Origin: an uncultured Bacteroides sp.
GTDB lineage: Bacteria > Bacteroidota > Bacteroidia > Bacteroidales > Bacteroidaceae
DNA length: 64,000 bases
Reading direction: 5' to 3'
Assembly: GCF_959029255.1 (NCBI RefSeq)
Contig: NZ_CAUFUE010000009.1
Coordinates: 1-64,000 of the forward strand
A program made the translations under genes and the position numbers. Under the pieces are notes generated by a model. It did not search any database. It was not told where the DNA came from and saw only the letters and a list, made by a program, of their open reading frames with translations. Below are positions 44,257-53,409 of this stretch, piece after piece; positions within the stretch are counted from its first letter, which is position 1; the number at the start of each line of letters is the position of its first letter.

Positions 44257-44571
44257 TTATAACAACGCTTTTATTTTAGCAACGTATGCAGGTTTCTGCG
44301 CAGAGCCAACTTGCTTGTCTACCAGTTCACCGTTTTTAAAGAAAAGTACGGTAGGAATATTGCGAATGCCGAATTCGGCCGCAACATCACCATTCTCGTC
44401 TACATCACACTTACCTATGATAACTTGTCCTTCGTATTCTCCGGCCAATTCATCAATGATAGGACCTACCATCTTACAGGGTCCGCACCACGGTGCCCAA
44501 AAGTCAATCACTACAGGTTTACCTTCTGCCAGGATCTCCTTAAAATTGTTGTCTGTAATTTCTAATGCCAT
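44257..44571 (-). CDS. trxA: Thioredoxin
   Basis: Small disulphide oxidoreductase (104 residues) that reduces cytoplasmic protein disulphides. The active site APWCGPCK is at residues 26-33 and the cis-Pro motif RNIPTVLFF near residue 74; both are intact. It is transcribed in the same direction as dnaE, which ends 66 bases upstream of its start. Confidence 0.94.
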   Translation of the reverse strand: MALEITDNNFKEILAEGKPVVIDFWAPWCGPCKMVGPIIDELAGEYEGQVIIGKCDVDENGDVAAEFGIRNIPTVLFFKNGELVDKQVGSAQKPAYVAKIKALL

Positions 44572-44637
44572 TTCTTTAATGATTAATTATTAATTGTTTA
44601 ATGTTCACTATATATCCGTCATTTAGAGCAAAGATAA

Positions 44638-47600
44638 CTAATTTATCCGAAATCCAAGGTCGGGACGCTCTTTTAAATAAGAGATGAGGTCACGTCCCAC
44701 TGAAAGTTTTATCGGACGGGATATTAAATCGACCGTCATCTTGCTATCCGGATCGGTAACTTTGAAATAAAGTTCCGTCGTTCCGGGATGTTCTTTTGTC
44801 AGTTCGGCAAGTTCGGTAACCAATGCCTTGTTCAGTACACTTAGCGGAATAAGAATGGTTATTTTCTCAATCAGCTTTTCTTTGACGTCAGGCAGCAACT
44901 CCATCGATGTTATCTTAAGTTCCAATTCATCTTGCCGCCATTGTTTGGGCTGGCACCGCGCTTTTATATAAAGGAAGGTACGTTCACCCAAATACCCCTG
45001 ATAAGTTACCCAGTCGTTACCCCAAAAAGGAAGTTCAGCCGAACCGGAATAGTCTTCTATCTTGGCAATGCCGTAGGGATTACCGTTTTTACTGATACCG
45101 CGACGAACGGAAGTAACGATGCCTCCCATCGTAATTTCACGACCTACAAGTGCCGTTTTATCTTCCAATTCCGACATGTGAGTATTGCAAACATGTTCCA
45201 AAACTACGGAATACTCGTCCAGAGGATGGGCTGAGAGATAAATACCGACTAAATCACGTTCACGGTTCAAGCGGTCAAGGTCACTCCAACGCTCTGCCAA
45301 AGGTATTTCGGGAGTAGCTATATCTACCACATTCTCACCGCCGAACAAGGAATTGGCGGCTGCTGCCTTGTCAGCCTGGTAACGGTTGCCATAACGCACC
45401 AGCGTCTCGATAAAGACCTCGTTCTTGGAGTTCACGGCAAAATATTGTTCACGTTTCAGTTCGGGGAAACTGTCAAAACCACCTGCCAATGCCAAACATT
45501 CGATATTCTTCTTATTGCACGCGTTCAGGTTGACACGCTGCACAAAATCAAAGATACCGGTAAACGGGCCGTTCTTCTCACGTTCTTCCATAATACTCTG
45601 CACGGCGCCTTCGCCCACGCCTTTAACAGCACCCAGGCCGAAGCGGATATTACCATCGGTATTTACGGTAAATTTCAGGTTCGACTCATTTACATCCGGA
45701 CCAAGAGTATTGATACCCATCGCCTTACACTCGTCCATCAACTTAGTGATATCGGTGATGTTCGATAAGCTTCGGCTCATCACGGCAGCCATGTATTCTG
45801 CGGGATAGTTGGCTTTCAGGAAAGCTGTTTGATAAGCAACCCAAGAGTAGCAGGTAGCATGAGATTTATTGAACGCGTATGAAGCAAACTTTTCCCAGTC
45901 TGCCCAAATTTTCTCAAGGACTTTCGGATTATGCCCGTTTTTCTGTCCGCCCGCAATGAATTTCGGCTTCATGTGATCCAGCTTATCACGCAACTTCTTA
46001 CCCATCGCCTTACGCAAGGCATCGGACTCACCACGGGTGAAGTCCGCCAACAGACGGGACAGAAGCATGACCTGTTCCTGATAAACCGTGATACCGTAAG
46101 TATCTTTCAGGTATTTCTCCATGACGGGAATATCGTACTCAATGGGTTTACGCCCCCATTTACGGTCGATGAAGTCCGGGATGTAGTCCATAGGTCCCGG
46201 ACGGTAGAGGGCGTTCATGGCAATCAAGTCCTCGAAAGTACCCGGCTGCAATTCACGCAGATATTTTTGCATACCGGCAGATTCAAACTGGAATGTTCCG
46301 ATAGTCCGTCCGTCGCAATATAATTTATAGGTTGCAGGGTCGTTGATGGATATCTTGTCGATGTCCAACTCCATCCCCCGGTGTAAACGTACATTTTCTA
46401 CAGCCTCCTTGATGATAGACAATGTTTTCAGCCCTAGGAAGTCCATCTTAATCAAACCGGTATCTTCAATGACCGACCCTTCATATTGGGTAACAAGCAT
46501 CTTTTCGCCTGTCTCCTTATCGTCAGCCGTACTAACAGGTACCCAATCGGTGATGTCATCACGGCAGATAATCGTACCACAAGCATGCACGCCCGTACCA
46601 CGCACGTTACCTTCAAGCATCTTGGCATACTTCAGCGTATCCCGTATCAAGGGATCGGGGGACGCTTCCGCCGCCTGCAACTCGGGTACGTATGCTATCG
46701 CATTGGGCAGGTTCATTTTCTTATCCGGTATCTTATCCGGTACCAGCTTTGCCAGACGGTCGGACTCGGATAGAGGCAGCTTCTGCACACGGGCAACGTC
46801 CTTAATGGCAAGTTTGGTTGCCATGGTACCATACGTAATGATATGAGCCACTTTCTCCTGCCCATACTTTTCCGTTACCCACCGCAGCACCTCACCGCGC
46901 CCGTCATCATCGAAGTCCACATCAATATCGGGCAAAGAGATACGGTCGGGATTCAAGAAACGTTCAAACAGAAGATCGTACTGTATAGGGTCGATTTTGG
47001 TGATGCCCAGACAGTAGGCCACTGCCGAACCGGCAGCCGAGCCACGCCCCGGACCTACCGAAACGCCCAACTTCGTGCGGGCAGCATTGATAAAGTCTTG
47101 CACAATCAAGAAGTAACCGGGGAAACCCATTGTCTTCATGATGTACAACTCAAAGACCATACGTTCCTTCACTTCATCCGATAAAGGGTCACCGTAAATT
47201 CGCTTGGCGCCGTCAAATGCCAATTTGGCAAGATAATCGGCTTCCAACTTGATACGATAAAGTTTCTCATAGCCACCCAAGCGCTTTATCTTGGCTTTGG
47301 CAGCTTCTTCATCCAGCACGACATTTCCGTTTTCGTCTTGCGTGAATTCATCAAACAAATCTTTCTCGGTAAATTTCTTTCGGTATTCCTCTTCCGTTCC
47401 AAAATCTTCGGGGATGGCAAAGGTAGGCATGATTGGTGCATGGTCGATGGAGTAATATTCCACCTTATCCAGGATTTCCAGCGTATTGGACAATGCTTCA
47501 GGCACATCGGCAAAGAGTTCATTCATCTCTGCCTTTGTCTTCATCCACTCCTGTTTGGTATAGAGCATACGGGTAGGATCGTCCAAATCCTTACCCGTAC

Positions 47601-48435
47601 TAAGGCAAATCAAACGGTCATGGGCCTCCGCATTCTCTTCGTCCACAAAGTGAACGTCGTTGGAACAGATTACTTTAATATTGTATTTCTTGGCATATTC
47701 CAGCAATTTGGCATTTGCCTTTTGCTGCAAAGGATAAGCTTCGTGATTAGCGCGAGGCACGGTAGCCTTATGGCGTTGTAGTTCCAGATAGTAATCGTCC
47801 CCAAAAAGATTTTTGTACCACCGGATGGCTTCTTCGGCATCCTCCAGTTGGTCGTTGATAATCTTCTTAGGCACCTCACCACCGATACAGGCAGAACAGA
47901 CAATCAGACCTTCGTGATACTTTTCCAGCTCGTTCCGGTCGGTACGAGGCCGCATATAATAACCCATTGTCCAAGCACGGGATACCAACTTTATCAAATT
48001 ATGGTAACCCCTTTCATTCTTTGCCAATACAATCAAGTGATATCCGCTTTGATCAGGTTTTCCCTCTTTCTTATCCATTGTACGGCGGGCTACGTACATC
48101 TCACAGCCTATGATGGGCTTAAACAATTTATTTTCAGCTTCAACAATCTTAGCCTTGCAATCGGCAATCTCCGCTTCTTTATCCTCACATGCTATTTCAC
48201 CACTCTCCAGTCCGGCAATTCGCTTCTTAAGGTCTTTTATCTCTCCCTTCGGACCGCCATTCTTCTTATTGACGTAATTGGTGAATTCTTTAATGCCGAA
48301 CATATTACCATGATCGGTCACGGCAATACCTTTCATTCCATCCTTCATCGCCTTGTCTACCAGCCTGCTTACACTGGCCTGACCATCGAGAAGAGAGTAT
48401 TGGGTATGAACGTGCAAATGAACAAAATCCTGCAT
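44638..48435 (-). CDS. dnaE: DNA polymerase III subunit alpha
   Basis: Replicative polymerase catalytic subunit, 1,265 residues. Domains in order: PHP domain starting HLHVHTQYSLLDG, palm and thumb with GPGRGSAAGS and the catalytic aspartates in PDIDVDFDDDGR, helix-hairpin-helix region (VKGVGEGAVQS) and an OB-fold near the C-terminus. It has no exonuclease insertion, so it is DnaE rather than PolC. The frame extends to 48504, but MQDFVHLHVHTQ at 48435 is the usual beginning. Confidence 0.96.
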   Translation of the reverse strand: MQDFVHLHVHTQYSLLDGQASVSRLVDKAMKDGMKGIAVTDHGNMFGIKEFTNYVNKKNGGPKGEIKDLKKRIAGLESGEIACEDKEAEIADCKAKIVEAENKLFKPIIGCEMYVARRTMDKKEGKPDQSGYHLIVLAKNERGYHNLIKLVSRAWTMGYYMRPRTDRNELEKYHEGLIVCSACIGGEVPKKIINDQLEDAEEAIRWYKNLFGDDYYLELQRHKATVPRANHEAYPLQQKANAKLLEYAKKYNIKVICSNDVHFVDEENAEAHDRLICLSTGKDLDDPTRMLYTKQEWMKTKAEMNELFADVPEALSNTLEILDKVEYYSIDHAPIMPTFAIPEDFGTEEEYRKKFTEKDLFDEFTQDENGNVVLDEEAAKAKIKRLGGYEKLYRIKLEADYLAKLAFDGAKRIYGDPLSDEVKERMVFELYIMKTMGFPGYFLIVQDFINAARTKLGVSVGPGRGSAAGSAVAYCLGITKIDPIQYDLLFERFLNPDRISLPDIDVDFDDDGRGEVLRWVTEKYGQEKVAHIITYGTMATKLAIKDVARVQKLPLSESDRLAKLVPDKIPDKKMNLPNAIAYVPELQAAEASPDPLIRDTLKYAKMLEGNVRGTGVHACGTIICRDDITDWVPVSTADDKETGEKMLVTQYEGSVIEDTGLIKMDFLGLKTLSIIKEAVENVRLHRGMELDIDKISINDPATYKLYCDGRTIGTFQFESAGMQKYLRELQPGTFEDLIAMNALYRPGPMDYIPDFIDRKWGRKPIEYDIPVMEKYLKDTYGITVYQEQVMLLSRLLADFTRGESDALRKAMGKKLRDKLDHMKPKFIAGGQKNGHNPKVLEKIWADWEKFASYAFNKSHATCYSWVAYQTAFLKANYPAEYMAAVMSRSLSNITDITKLMDECKAMGINTLGPDVNESNLKFTVNTDGNIRFGLGAVKGVGEGAVQSIMEEREKNGPFTGIFDFVQRVNLNACNKKNIECLALAGGFDSFPELKREQYFAVNSKNEVFIETLVRYGNRYQADKAAAANSLFGGENVVDIATPEIPLAERWSDLDRLNRERDLVGIYLSAHPLDEYSVVLEHVCNTHMSELEDKTALVGREITMGGIVTSVRRGISKNGNPYGIAKIEDYSGSAELPFWGNDWVTYQGYLGERTFLYIKARCQPKQWRQDELELKITSMELLPDVKEKLIEKITILIPLSVLNKALVTELAELTKEHPGTTELYFKVTDPDSKMTVDLISRPIKLSVGRDLISYLKERPDLGFRIN

Positions 48436-48540
48436 AAATATATCCTTTCTATAAGAGAGCATAAAGGTACGACGTATGCAACATCTAACAAAAATATTCA
48501 TCAAAAAGTTATCAACATCTGCATTTCTATGCTTAAATCC

Positions 48541-48571
48541 TTGTTAGATTTTCAAAATAAGCCTATTTTTG
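48541..48571 (+). promoter_or_regulatory. Promoter of psd-pssA
   Basis: TTG at 48541-48543 and TATTTTTG at 48564-48571 with a 20-bp spacer; the psd ATG is at 48608. It is divergent from dnaE. Confidence 0.55.
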
Positions 48572-48607
48572 CCAATAATTTGCATTCAAAAGAATAAAAC
48601 AAGATAC

Positions 48608-49297
48608 ATGGGTCGACTAAAAAAACTGAAAAAGATACGTATTCACCGTGAAGGGACACATACACTGGCAGGTAGCCTTCTACTGATACTTGCTGTTAAT
48701 GCCGCGTTATACTTCGGTCTGGAGTGTAAAATTCCTTTTTACGTGGTAGCCGTTATCAGCGTTATTGTATACGGCATATTGGTAAATTTCTTCCGTTGCC
48801 CAATTCGTTTGTTCGGTCAGGAAAACACCGAAAAAATAGTTGTCGCACCGGCTGACGGGAAAATAGTCGTTGTGGAAGAAGTGGAAGAGAATGAATATTT
48901 CCATGACCGGCGCATTATGGTTTCCATTTTCATGAGTCTTGTCAACGTACATGCCAACTGGTATCCGGTGGATGGTACCGTAAAGATGGTGAAACATCAG
49001 AATGGCAAGTACATGAAAGCTTGGCTCCCTAAGGCAAGTACAGACAATGAACGCTCTACCGTGGTAATTGAAACACCTGAAGGCGTGGAAATCATGGCAC
49101 GACAGATTGCCGGAGCCATGGCACGACGTATCGTAACATACGCCGAACCGGGTGAAGAATGCTACATCGACGAACACATGGGTTTCATCAAATTCGGTTC
49201 TCGTGTAGATGTATTCCTCCCGCTAGGTACGGAAGTATTCGTAAAACTAGGACAACTGACTACCGGTAATCAAACCGTGATAGCAAAACTTAAATAA
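48608..49297 (+). CDS. psd: Phosphatidylserine decarboxylase proenzyme
   Basis: Makes phosphatidylethanolamine by decarboxylating phosphatidylserine in the inner membrane. The 229-residue protein is the short type-II-like form with two membrane helices (about residues 17-60), ADGKIVVVEEV, a conserved VNVHANWYPV, and the Gly-Ser in FIKFGSRVD, where self-cleavage creates the pyruvoyl cofactor. Start at 48608 gives MGRLKKLKKIRIHREG, the normal beginning; an upstream in-frame ATG at 48569 overlaps the promoter. pssA follows after two bases. Confidence 0.92.
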   Translation: MGRLKKLKKIRIHREGTHTLAGSLLLILAVNAALYFGLECKIPFYVVAVISVIVYGILVNFFRCPIRLFGQENTEKIVVAPADGKIVVVEEVEENEYFHDRRIMVSIFMSLVNVHANWYPVDGTVKMVKHQNGKYMKAWLPKASTDNERSTVVIETPEGVEIMARQIAGAMARRIVTYAEPGEECYIDEHMGFIKFGSRVDVFLPLGTEVFVKLGQLTTGNQTVIAKLK

Positions 49298-49299
49298 CA

Positions 49300-50007
49300 A
49301 TGGCAAATCGCATCACCCGTCCCATTCCCAATACTTTAACCTGCCTGAATTTATTCTCCGGGTGTATTGCTTGCGTCATGGCCTTTGAAGCCAAGTATGA
49401 ACCGGCACTTCTTTTCATCATTCTAAGCGCCGTCTTCGATTTTTTCGATGGAATGATGGCACGTCTCTTGAATGCCCATTCCGTCATTGGTAAGGATTTG
49501 GACTCTTTGGCAGACGATGTCAGTTTCGGAGTGGCGCCTTCAATAATCGTATTTTCCGTCTTCAAGGAAATGCACTATCCCGGCGCAATGGAATGCATGG
49601 CCGGTTTCTTTCCATACTTGGCATTCCTGTTATCCGTGTTCTCGGCATTGCGACTGGCTAAATTTAATAATGACACCCGCCAGACAAGTTCTTTCGTAGG
49701 ATTGCCCGTTCCGGCAAATGCGTTATTTTGGGCTTCCCTGGTAGTAGGAGCGCACGACTTTCTGGTTTCAGACGGATTCAATCCGATTTACTTGTTGGTA
49801 TTGGTCTGCTTGTTCTCCTGGTTGTTGGTGGCTGAAATCCCCATGTTCTCCCTGAAGTTCAAAAGTCTCTCCTGGAAAGATAATAAAATAAGCTTCATTT
49901 TCCTGATTGTCTGTATTCCACTTCTTGTCTTTTTGAAAGTCAGCGGCTTTGCGGCAATCATCGTATGGTACATATTACTGTCACTTCTTACGAAAAAAGG
50001 CAAATAA
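49300..50007 (+). CDS. pssA: CDP-diacylglycerol-serine O-phosphatidyltransferase
   Basis: Makes phosphatidylserine from CDP-diacylglycerol and serine, the substrate of the psd product encoded just upstream. The 235-residue protein is a CDP-alcohol phosphatidyltransferase with the signature D-x2-DG-x2-AR-x8-G-x3-D-x3-D, seen as DFFDGMMAR followed by GKDLDSLADD. About seven hydrophobic segments. The two-base gap to psd means one operon for the complete phosphatidylethanolamine branch. Confidence 0.94.
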   Translation: MANRITRPIPNTLTCLNLFSGCIACVMAFEAKYEPALLFIILSAVFDFFDGMMARLLNAHSVIGKDLDSLADDVSFGVAPSIIVFSVFKEMHYPGAMECMAGFFPYLAFLLSVFSALRLAKFNNDTRQTSSFVGLPVPANALFWASLVVGAHDFLVSDGFNPIYLLVLVCLFSWLLVAEIPMFSLKFKSLSWKDNKISFIFLIVCIPLLVFLKVSGFAAIIVWYILLSLLTKKGK

Positions 50008-50073
50008 ACAATTTCTTGGCACGGTTGTTGTACTATCGTTCGTAGAAAACGAACACATTAAAGACATTAGCCC

Positions 50074-50331
50074 ATGTTTCATATTTTAGGTTTCTTATTT
50101 ATCATCATAATCGCCATCCTGCTTATCGGACTTAGCATTGTCGGCACCGTTATCCGAAGTATCTTCGGGTTGAGTGGTCGCCGCTCGTCGAAAAGCTACC
50201 AAAACCCATCCTCCGATTTTTCACAAAAAGAGGCAAAGCCGGAAGGAAACACAACAACACATCCCAAACGCAAGAAACTATTCTCTGAGGATGAAGGAGA
50301 GTATGTAGACTTTGAAGAGATTAAGGATTAA
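50074..50331 (+). CDS. DUF4834 family small membrane protein
   Basis: An 85-residue protein with one strongly hydrophobic N-terminal helix (residues 3-30, FHILGFLFIIIIAILLIGLS), a basic patch and an acidic tail (SEDEGEYVDFEEIKD). This matches DUF4834 of Bacteroidetes; function unknown. It follows pssA by 66 bases and its stop overlaps the end of the convergent tadA by 4 bases. Confidence 0.8.
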   Translation: MFHILGFLFIIIIAILLIGLSIVGTVIRSIFGLSGRRSSKSYQNPSSDFSQKEAKPEGNTTTHPKRKKLFSEDEGEYVDFEEIKD

Positions 50332-50768
50332 CGCCGTTTGGTAGCAAAGAAGTTTTTCATCAGCGCAGCACATTCATCTGCAAGCACTCCCTTTATTACA
50401 ACTGTTTTAGGATGCAATGCCTGTGGGGCATAGCGTTGATATCCCCGTTTTTCATCTTCCGCACCGAAGACAAGACGTCCCGTTTGCGCCCAAGCAATGG
50501 CACCTGCACACATTACGCAAGGCTCTACAGTAACATAAAGCGTACATTCATTCAGATATTTTCCGCCCAGCGTAGCAGCAGCGGCAGTGATAGCCTGCAT
50601 CTCGGCATGAGCAGTGACATCAGTCAGAGTTTCGGTCAGATTATGCGCACGGGCTATGATACGCTCTTTACATACCACAATCGCACCGACAGGAACTTCT
50701 CCCTGCTCACCCGCCTTTTGCGCTTCGAGAAGCGCTTGTTTCATATAATAGCTATCATCCAATTTCAT
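50328..50768 (-). CDS. tadA: tRNA-specific adenosine deaminase (TadA-like)
   Basis: Zinc deaminase that converts A34 to inosine in tRNA-Arg(ACG) so that it reads CGU, CGC and CGA. The zinc site is intact: His54-Ala-Glu56 in THAEMQAI and PCVMC with Cys84 and Cys87. The start codon at 50768 gives MKLDDSYYMKQALLEA; a TTG two codons earlier is less likely. Length (146) is normal for TadA. Confidence 0.9.
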   Translation of the reverse strand: MKLDDSYYMKQALLEAQKAGEQGEVPVGAIVVCKERIIARAHNLTETLTDVTAHAEMQAITAAAATLGGKYLNECTLYVTVEPCVMCAGAIAWAQTGRLVFGAEDEKRGYQRYAPQALHPKTVVIKGVLADECAALMKNFFATKRR

Positions 50769-50834
50769 CTTCAATACTTCCTATACTCAGTCCTATAATT
50801 TACAAATCATGAACTTAACCACATTATTTTACTC

Positions 50835-51272
50835 TTAAGGTATCACCTCATCCAAATTGGCAAATCGTCCTATTTTCCCCTTCGACACATAAATTACACA
50901 AGGATAAAGACTCTCTTGATAATTAGGGAAATAAAATAGATTCTCACTATCCAAATAAACATTAAATCTATCTAATGAAGATTTTCCCAACTTTATATTC
51001 AAATCTTTTCGGGATAGAAAATTTGTGAAAATAAACAATGTTTCAATATCCCCTTTTGTTCTCAAAAAATAATCTTCAGCTTGTGATACACATCCGACAC
51101 ACCCGCCGTTCGGAATAAAAATAATTCGTTTATATTTATCCAAGACTTTTGCTGAGAATTGTTTTTCCAACCGGGATGTAACCTGTTCTTCATAAGAATA
51201 AATACGTGTACATGCCATTCCCGACAACAGCAGGAACAACATGTACATCATTACTCTTTTACTCATACTCAT
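50835..51272 (-). CDS. Lipoprotein with thioredoxin-like CxxC motif
   Basis: A 145-residue lipoprotein: MSMSKRVMMYMLFLLLSGMAC with lipobox Cys at residue 21. A CVGC pair sits at residues 58-61 after a hydrophobic strand (RIIFIPNGG), and the following region (TLFIFTNFLSRKD) suggests a degenerate thioredoxin-like fold. It is last in a four-gene operon and its ATG overlaps the stop of the preceding small peptide gene. It could handle disulphides of the Cys-containing peptides made by the same operon; that is inference from context. Confidence 0.7.
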   Translation of the reverse strand: MSMSKRVMMYMLFLLLSGMACTRIYSYEEQVTSRLEKQFSAKVLDKYKRIIFIPNGGCVGCVSQAEDYFLRTKGDIETLFIFTNFLSRKDLNIKLGKSSLDRFNVYLDSENLFYFPNYQESLYPCVIYVSKGKIGRFANLDEVIP

Positions 51273-51538
51273 TTCTTGTCTTCGGGGACTATTCTCATCC
51301 CCACACAATTGCCCTTCTTGAACAGACCTTTCTTGACACACGCATATCCCTGACCATTTACCTTAGGCAAACAAATACCTCGATAATTATAATTTTTAAG
51401 TTCTTGTTTTGTCAAATCTGCCGTAAGGATACAAGAGGTGTAATTCCGATTAGGCTGTACTTTGGAAGAAGCGGTATCATTTTCAATCATGCCACCCAAT
51501 ACAATAAATGATAGCAATAACATCCATTTCATAAACAT
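51269..51538 (-). CDS. Small secreted Cys-containing peptide (paralogue 2)
   Basis: An 89-residue product with an N-terminal hydrophobic signal (MFMKWMLLLSFIVLGGM) and a mature part with cysteines in TSCILTAD, GICLPK, YACVKKG and GNCVGM. The block GQGYACVKKGLFKKGNCVGM matches the pattern NGxGxACVKxGxxxGxNCxxM of the first peptide of the operon (52712-52942). The type recalls the NVEALA-like secreted peptides of Bacteroides, but the NVEALA signature itself is not present. Start and stop overlap both neighbours (ATGA junctions), so expression is coupled. Confidence 0.65.
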   Translation of the reverse strand: MFMKWMLLLSFIVLGGMIENDTASSKVQPNRNYTSCILTADLTKQELKNYNYRGICLPKVNGQGYACVKKGLFKKGNCVGMRIVPEDKK

Positions 51539-52710
51539 CACAATTTAGCGTTATATGTATAAAAAGTAAGATGATCCTCATCATTGTTCCAAATGCGTAT
51601 ATTGAGCCCTTCAGGACTAACATAGACATTAAAGGTATCATAAGGCACACCTTCAGGCAATAAATCTTCACCAAGATAATTTAATTCATTATCAAGTACA
51701 ATAACCACTACCGGTTTATCATTGAGCGTAGCAGGACGATGGTCTGCTTTCGGCAGTCGGGCTATACGATAATACAGATGCCTGTATGGATCAGCAAATA
51801 CACTTTCGTAAGAAGGCTGAGAATAATACCAATCAGACAAGAGCCGTTCAGGCACATCGTCCGGAAACTTTTTCTTTTCAGTATTATATGGAATTATTTT
51901 CTCAATCAAACGGCTACCGGCATAAAGTGAGTCACTCTTATTAATTACCGGATTATAGCTCCAAAGGTTATGATCAGCCGGAAAACTTATTATCAACTTT
52001 CCCTTCGAAGTCATAGCCATTGATGGCTGACGATAAAAGAAACCACCCCCCCAATCATATTTTCTATATTGTTCCGGATAAGAATTAGCATAGGTTGCAG
52101 TTCGCCTCACAACATCATACAATAATGTCACGAAAGTATTATCAGACTTCTCCAAAGTAGTTTCTGCCAGGAACCCACCGCCCATTATCAATTTACCATC
52201 ACTGTAAAGCATTGGCAATCTACTTTCTACATAAGGAGAAGTTAAAAATTTAGTCGTATCATTAAGTATGGCATCAGCATCAAACATAGAATAAGTAGTC
52301 ATCACTTTTCCTTGGTTATTAGCTAATTGCACCCTACCGCTTCCATAGGCATATACAAAAATAGAGTCATCATTATGATAACAAAATCCTTGAATACTCC
52401 CCACACCATCGACACCTTCTTTATCAAAACGAATCACATTCAGCAACTTACCACTTTCAGCATCGTGCAGGTAAATAGAATTAGTATGGGAGTTCAAAAA
52501 AGAGAAACGTTGTAAACTGTCTCCGGCAATATATTGCAAATATTCAATATTACTAGATGTGTTTTCATCTAAAGAATAAACTTTTTCACCGGTACGTTCC
52601 AACACGCATTGATTCTTAAATTCCTTAGCATGATTATTACGAACACTACCTCCACTACAAGAGAGGAGTAATAACGACATTAATATAGATGATAAAATTT
52701 CTTGTTTCAT
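51538..52710 (-). CDS. DUF4221-like beta-propeller lipoprotein
   Basis: A 390-residue lipoprotein (MKQEILSSILMSLLLLSC, lipobox Cys at residue 18) predicted to be a beta-propeller. Blade-like repeats are visible: NSIYLHDAESGKLLNVIRFD, DDSIFVYAYGSGRVQLAN, MAMTSKGKLIISFPADHN. Bacteroides proteins of this kind are grouped as DUF4221 or 6-bladed propeller lipoproteins and often accompany NVEALA-type peptides. An earlier in-frame TTG at 52731 lies inside the peptide gene and is not used here. One base separates its ATG from the stop of the upstream peptide gene. Confidence 0.7.
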   Translation of the reverse strand: MKQEILSSILMSLLLLSCSGGSVRNNHAKEFKNQCVLERTGEKVYSLDENTSSNIEYLQYIAGDSLQRFSFLNSHTNSIYLHDAESGKLLNVIRFDKEGVDGVGSIQGFCYHNDDSIFVYAYGSGRVQLANNQGKVMTTYSMFDADAILNDTTKFLTSPYVESRLPMLYSDGKLIMGGGFLAETTLEKSDNTFVTLLYDVVRRTATYANSYPEQYRKYDWGGGFFYRQPSMAMTSKGKLIISFPADHNLWSYNPVINKSDSLYAGSRLIEKIIPYNTEKKKFPDDVPERLLSDWYYSQPSYESVFADPYRHLYYRIARLPKADHRPATLNDKPVVVIVLDNELNYLGEDLLPEGVPYDTFNVYVSPEGLNIRIWNNDEDHLTFYTYNAKL

Positions 52711-52711
52711 A

Positions 52712-52942
52712 CTACATTTCCATACTGTCAAAACAGTTATGTCCTTGAAGAAAACCAGCTTTTACACACGCACTACCATAGCCGTTCATTTTCGAGCTAC
52801 AATGTCCTGTATTATGTCCCTTATCACCTAAACAAACTGTATGCACATCTCTTGCAAGTTCATTTTTACCATCATTATCAGCTTTCTCAGCCAATGCAGT
52901 TGTTGCTACAAAGAAAATAATAATAGAAAAGATCCTTTTCAT
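52712..52942 (-). CDS. Small secreted Cys-containing peptide (paralogue 1)
   Basis: A 76-residue product: signal peptide MKRIFSIIIFFVATTALA, then a mature part of about 58 residues with Cys in VHTVCLGDKG, GHCSSKMNG, SACVKAG and HNCFDSM. It shares the C-terminal block with the second peptide of the operon. It is the first gene behind a perfect Bacteroides promoter. Role unknown; a secreted signal, an NVEALA-type peptide or a small toxin-like factor are all possible. Confidence 0.65.
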   Translation of the reverse strand: MKRIFSIIIFFVATTALAEKADNDGKNELARDVHTVCLGDKGHNTGHCSSKMNGYGSACVKAGFLQGHNCFDSMEM

Positions 52943-53027
52943 AAAGCATTAGTTTTTAAGTTAAACATGAAGTTAATTATAGGAAAGTTTTTAGGATTCT
53001 CTACATCCTTTTTTTATCAATATTTCA

Positions 53028-53058
53028 CAAATATAAAAAGATAAATTAATAATGCAAA
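53028..53058 (-). promoter_or_regulatory. Promoter of the secreted-peptide operon
   Basis: On the - strand, TTTG (53058-53055), a 19-bp spacer and TATATTTG (53035-53028): both boxes match the consensus exactly. Start near 53024, leader of about 82 nt. Confidence 0.8.
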
Positions 53059-53083
53059 ATAAAAAGCATTTATTATCTAATCG

Positions 53084-53317
53084 TCAGCGTCTCATATCAT
53101 GTTCTCCGAAAAGAGTCGGATAATCTTCTTCCATATTCTTATGGATAAACATGAGAATAGTTTCCCTTAGCCAACGCGATTTGTTCGTTATCTTGTATTT
53201 ATCAAGATAGCGATCTACAATCCGCAGCTCCTCCTCGCTCATCAGGCATACCATCCGCTGTTCGCGTTTTGGCTCTTCAGGCGTCGCTTTAGCACAAGTT
53301 TTATCTCTCTTTCTCAT
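53084..53317 (-). CDS. Ribbon-helix-helix-like small protein
   Basis: A 77-residue basic protein (MRKRDKTCAKATPEEPKREQ start). The segment RMVCLMSEEELRIVDRYLDK, followed by NKSRWLRETILMFI, fits a ribbon-helix-helix DNA-binding fold: one strand, two helices, with a conserved-type Ser-Arg at the second helix. It may be a small regulator. A promoter abuts its start (53326-53355), so the message has a very short leader. It stands between the secreted-peptide operon and yraN; a target cannot be named. Confidence 0.6.
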   Translation of the reverse strand: MRKRDKTCAKATPEEPKREQRMVCLMSEEELRIVDRYLDKYKITNKSRWLRETILMFIHKNMEEDYPTLFGEHDMRR

Positions 53318-53325
53318 ATTTCATG

Positions 53326-53355
53326 CAAAATTACTTTTACTTCTGTAAATACAAA
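53326..53355 (-). promoter_or_regulatory. Promoter of the ribbon-helix-helix-like gene
   Basis: On the - strand TTTG (53355-53352), an 18-bp spacer and TAATTTTG (53333-53326). The start codon is only 9 bases past the box. Confidence 0.65.
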
Positions 53356-53367
53356 GCAGAAAAAGCT

Positions 53368-53375
53368 TAATTTTG
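53368..53375 (+). promoter_or_regulatory. -7 box for yraN
   Basis: TAATTTTG, with the yraN ATG 34 bases downstream. No -33 match at normal spacing. Confidence 0.45.
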
Positions 53376-53409
53376 TATCGAAACAACTAAAAATTAGGGT
53401 GAAAAAGGA

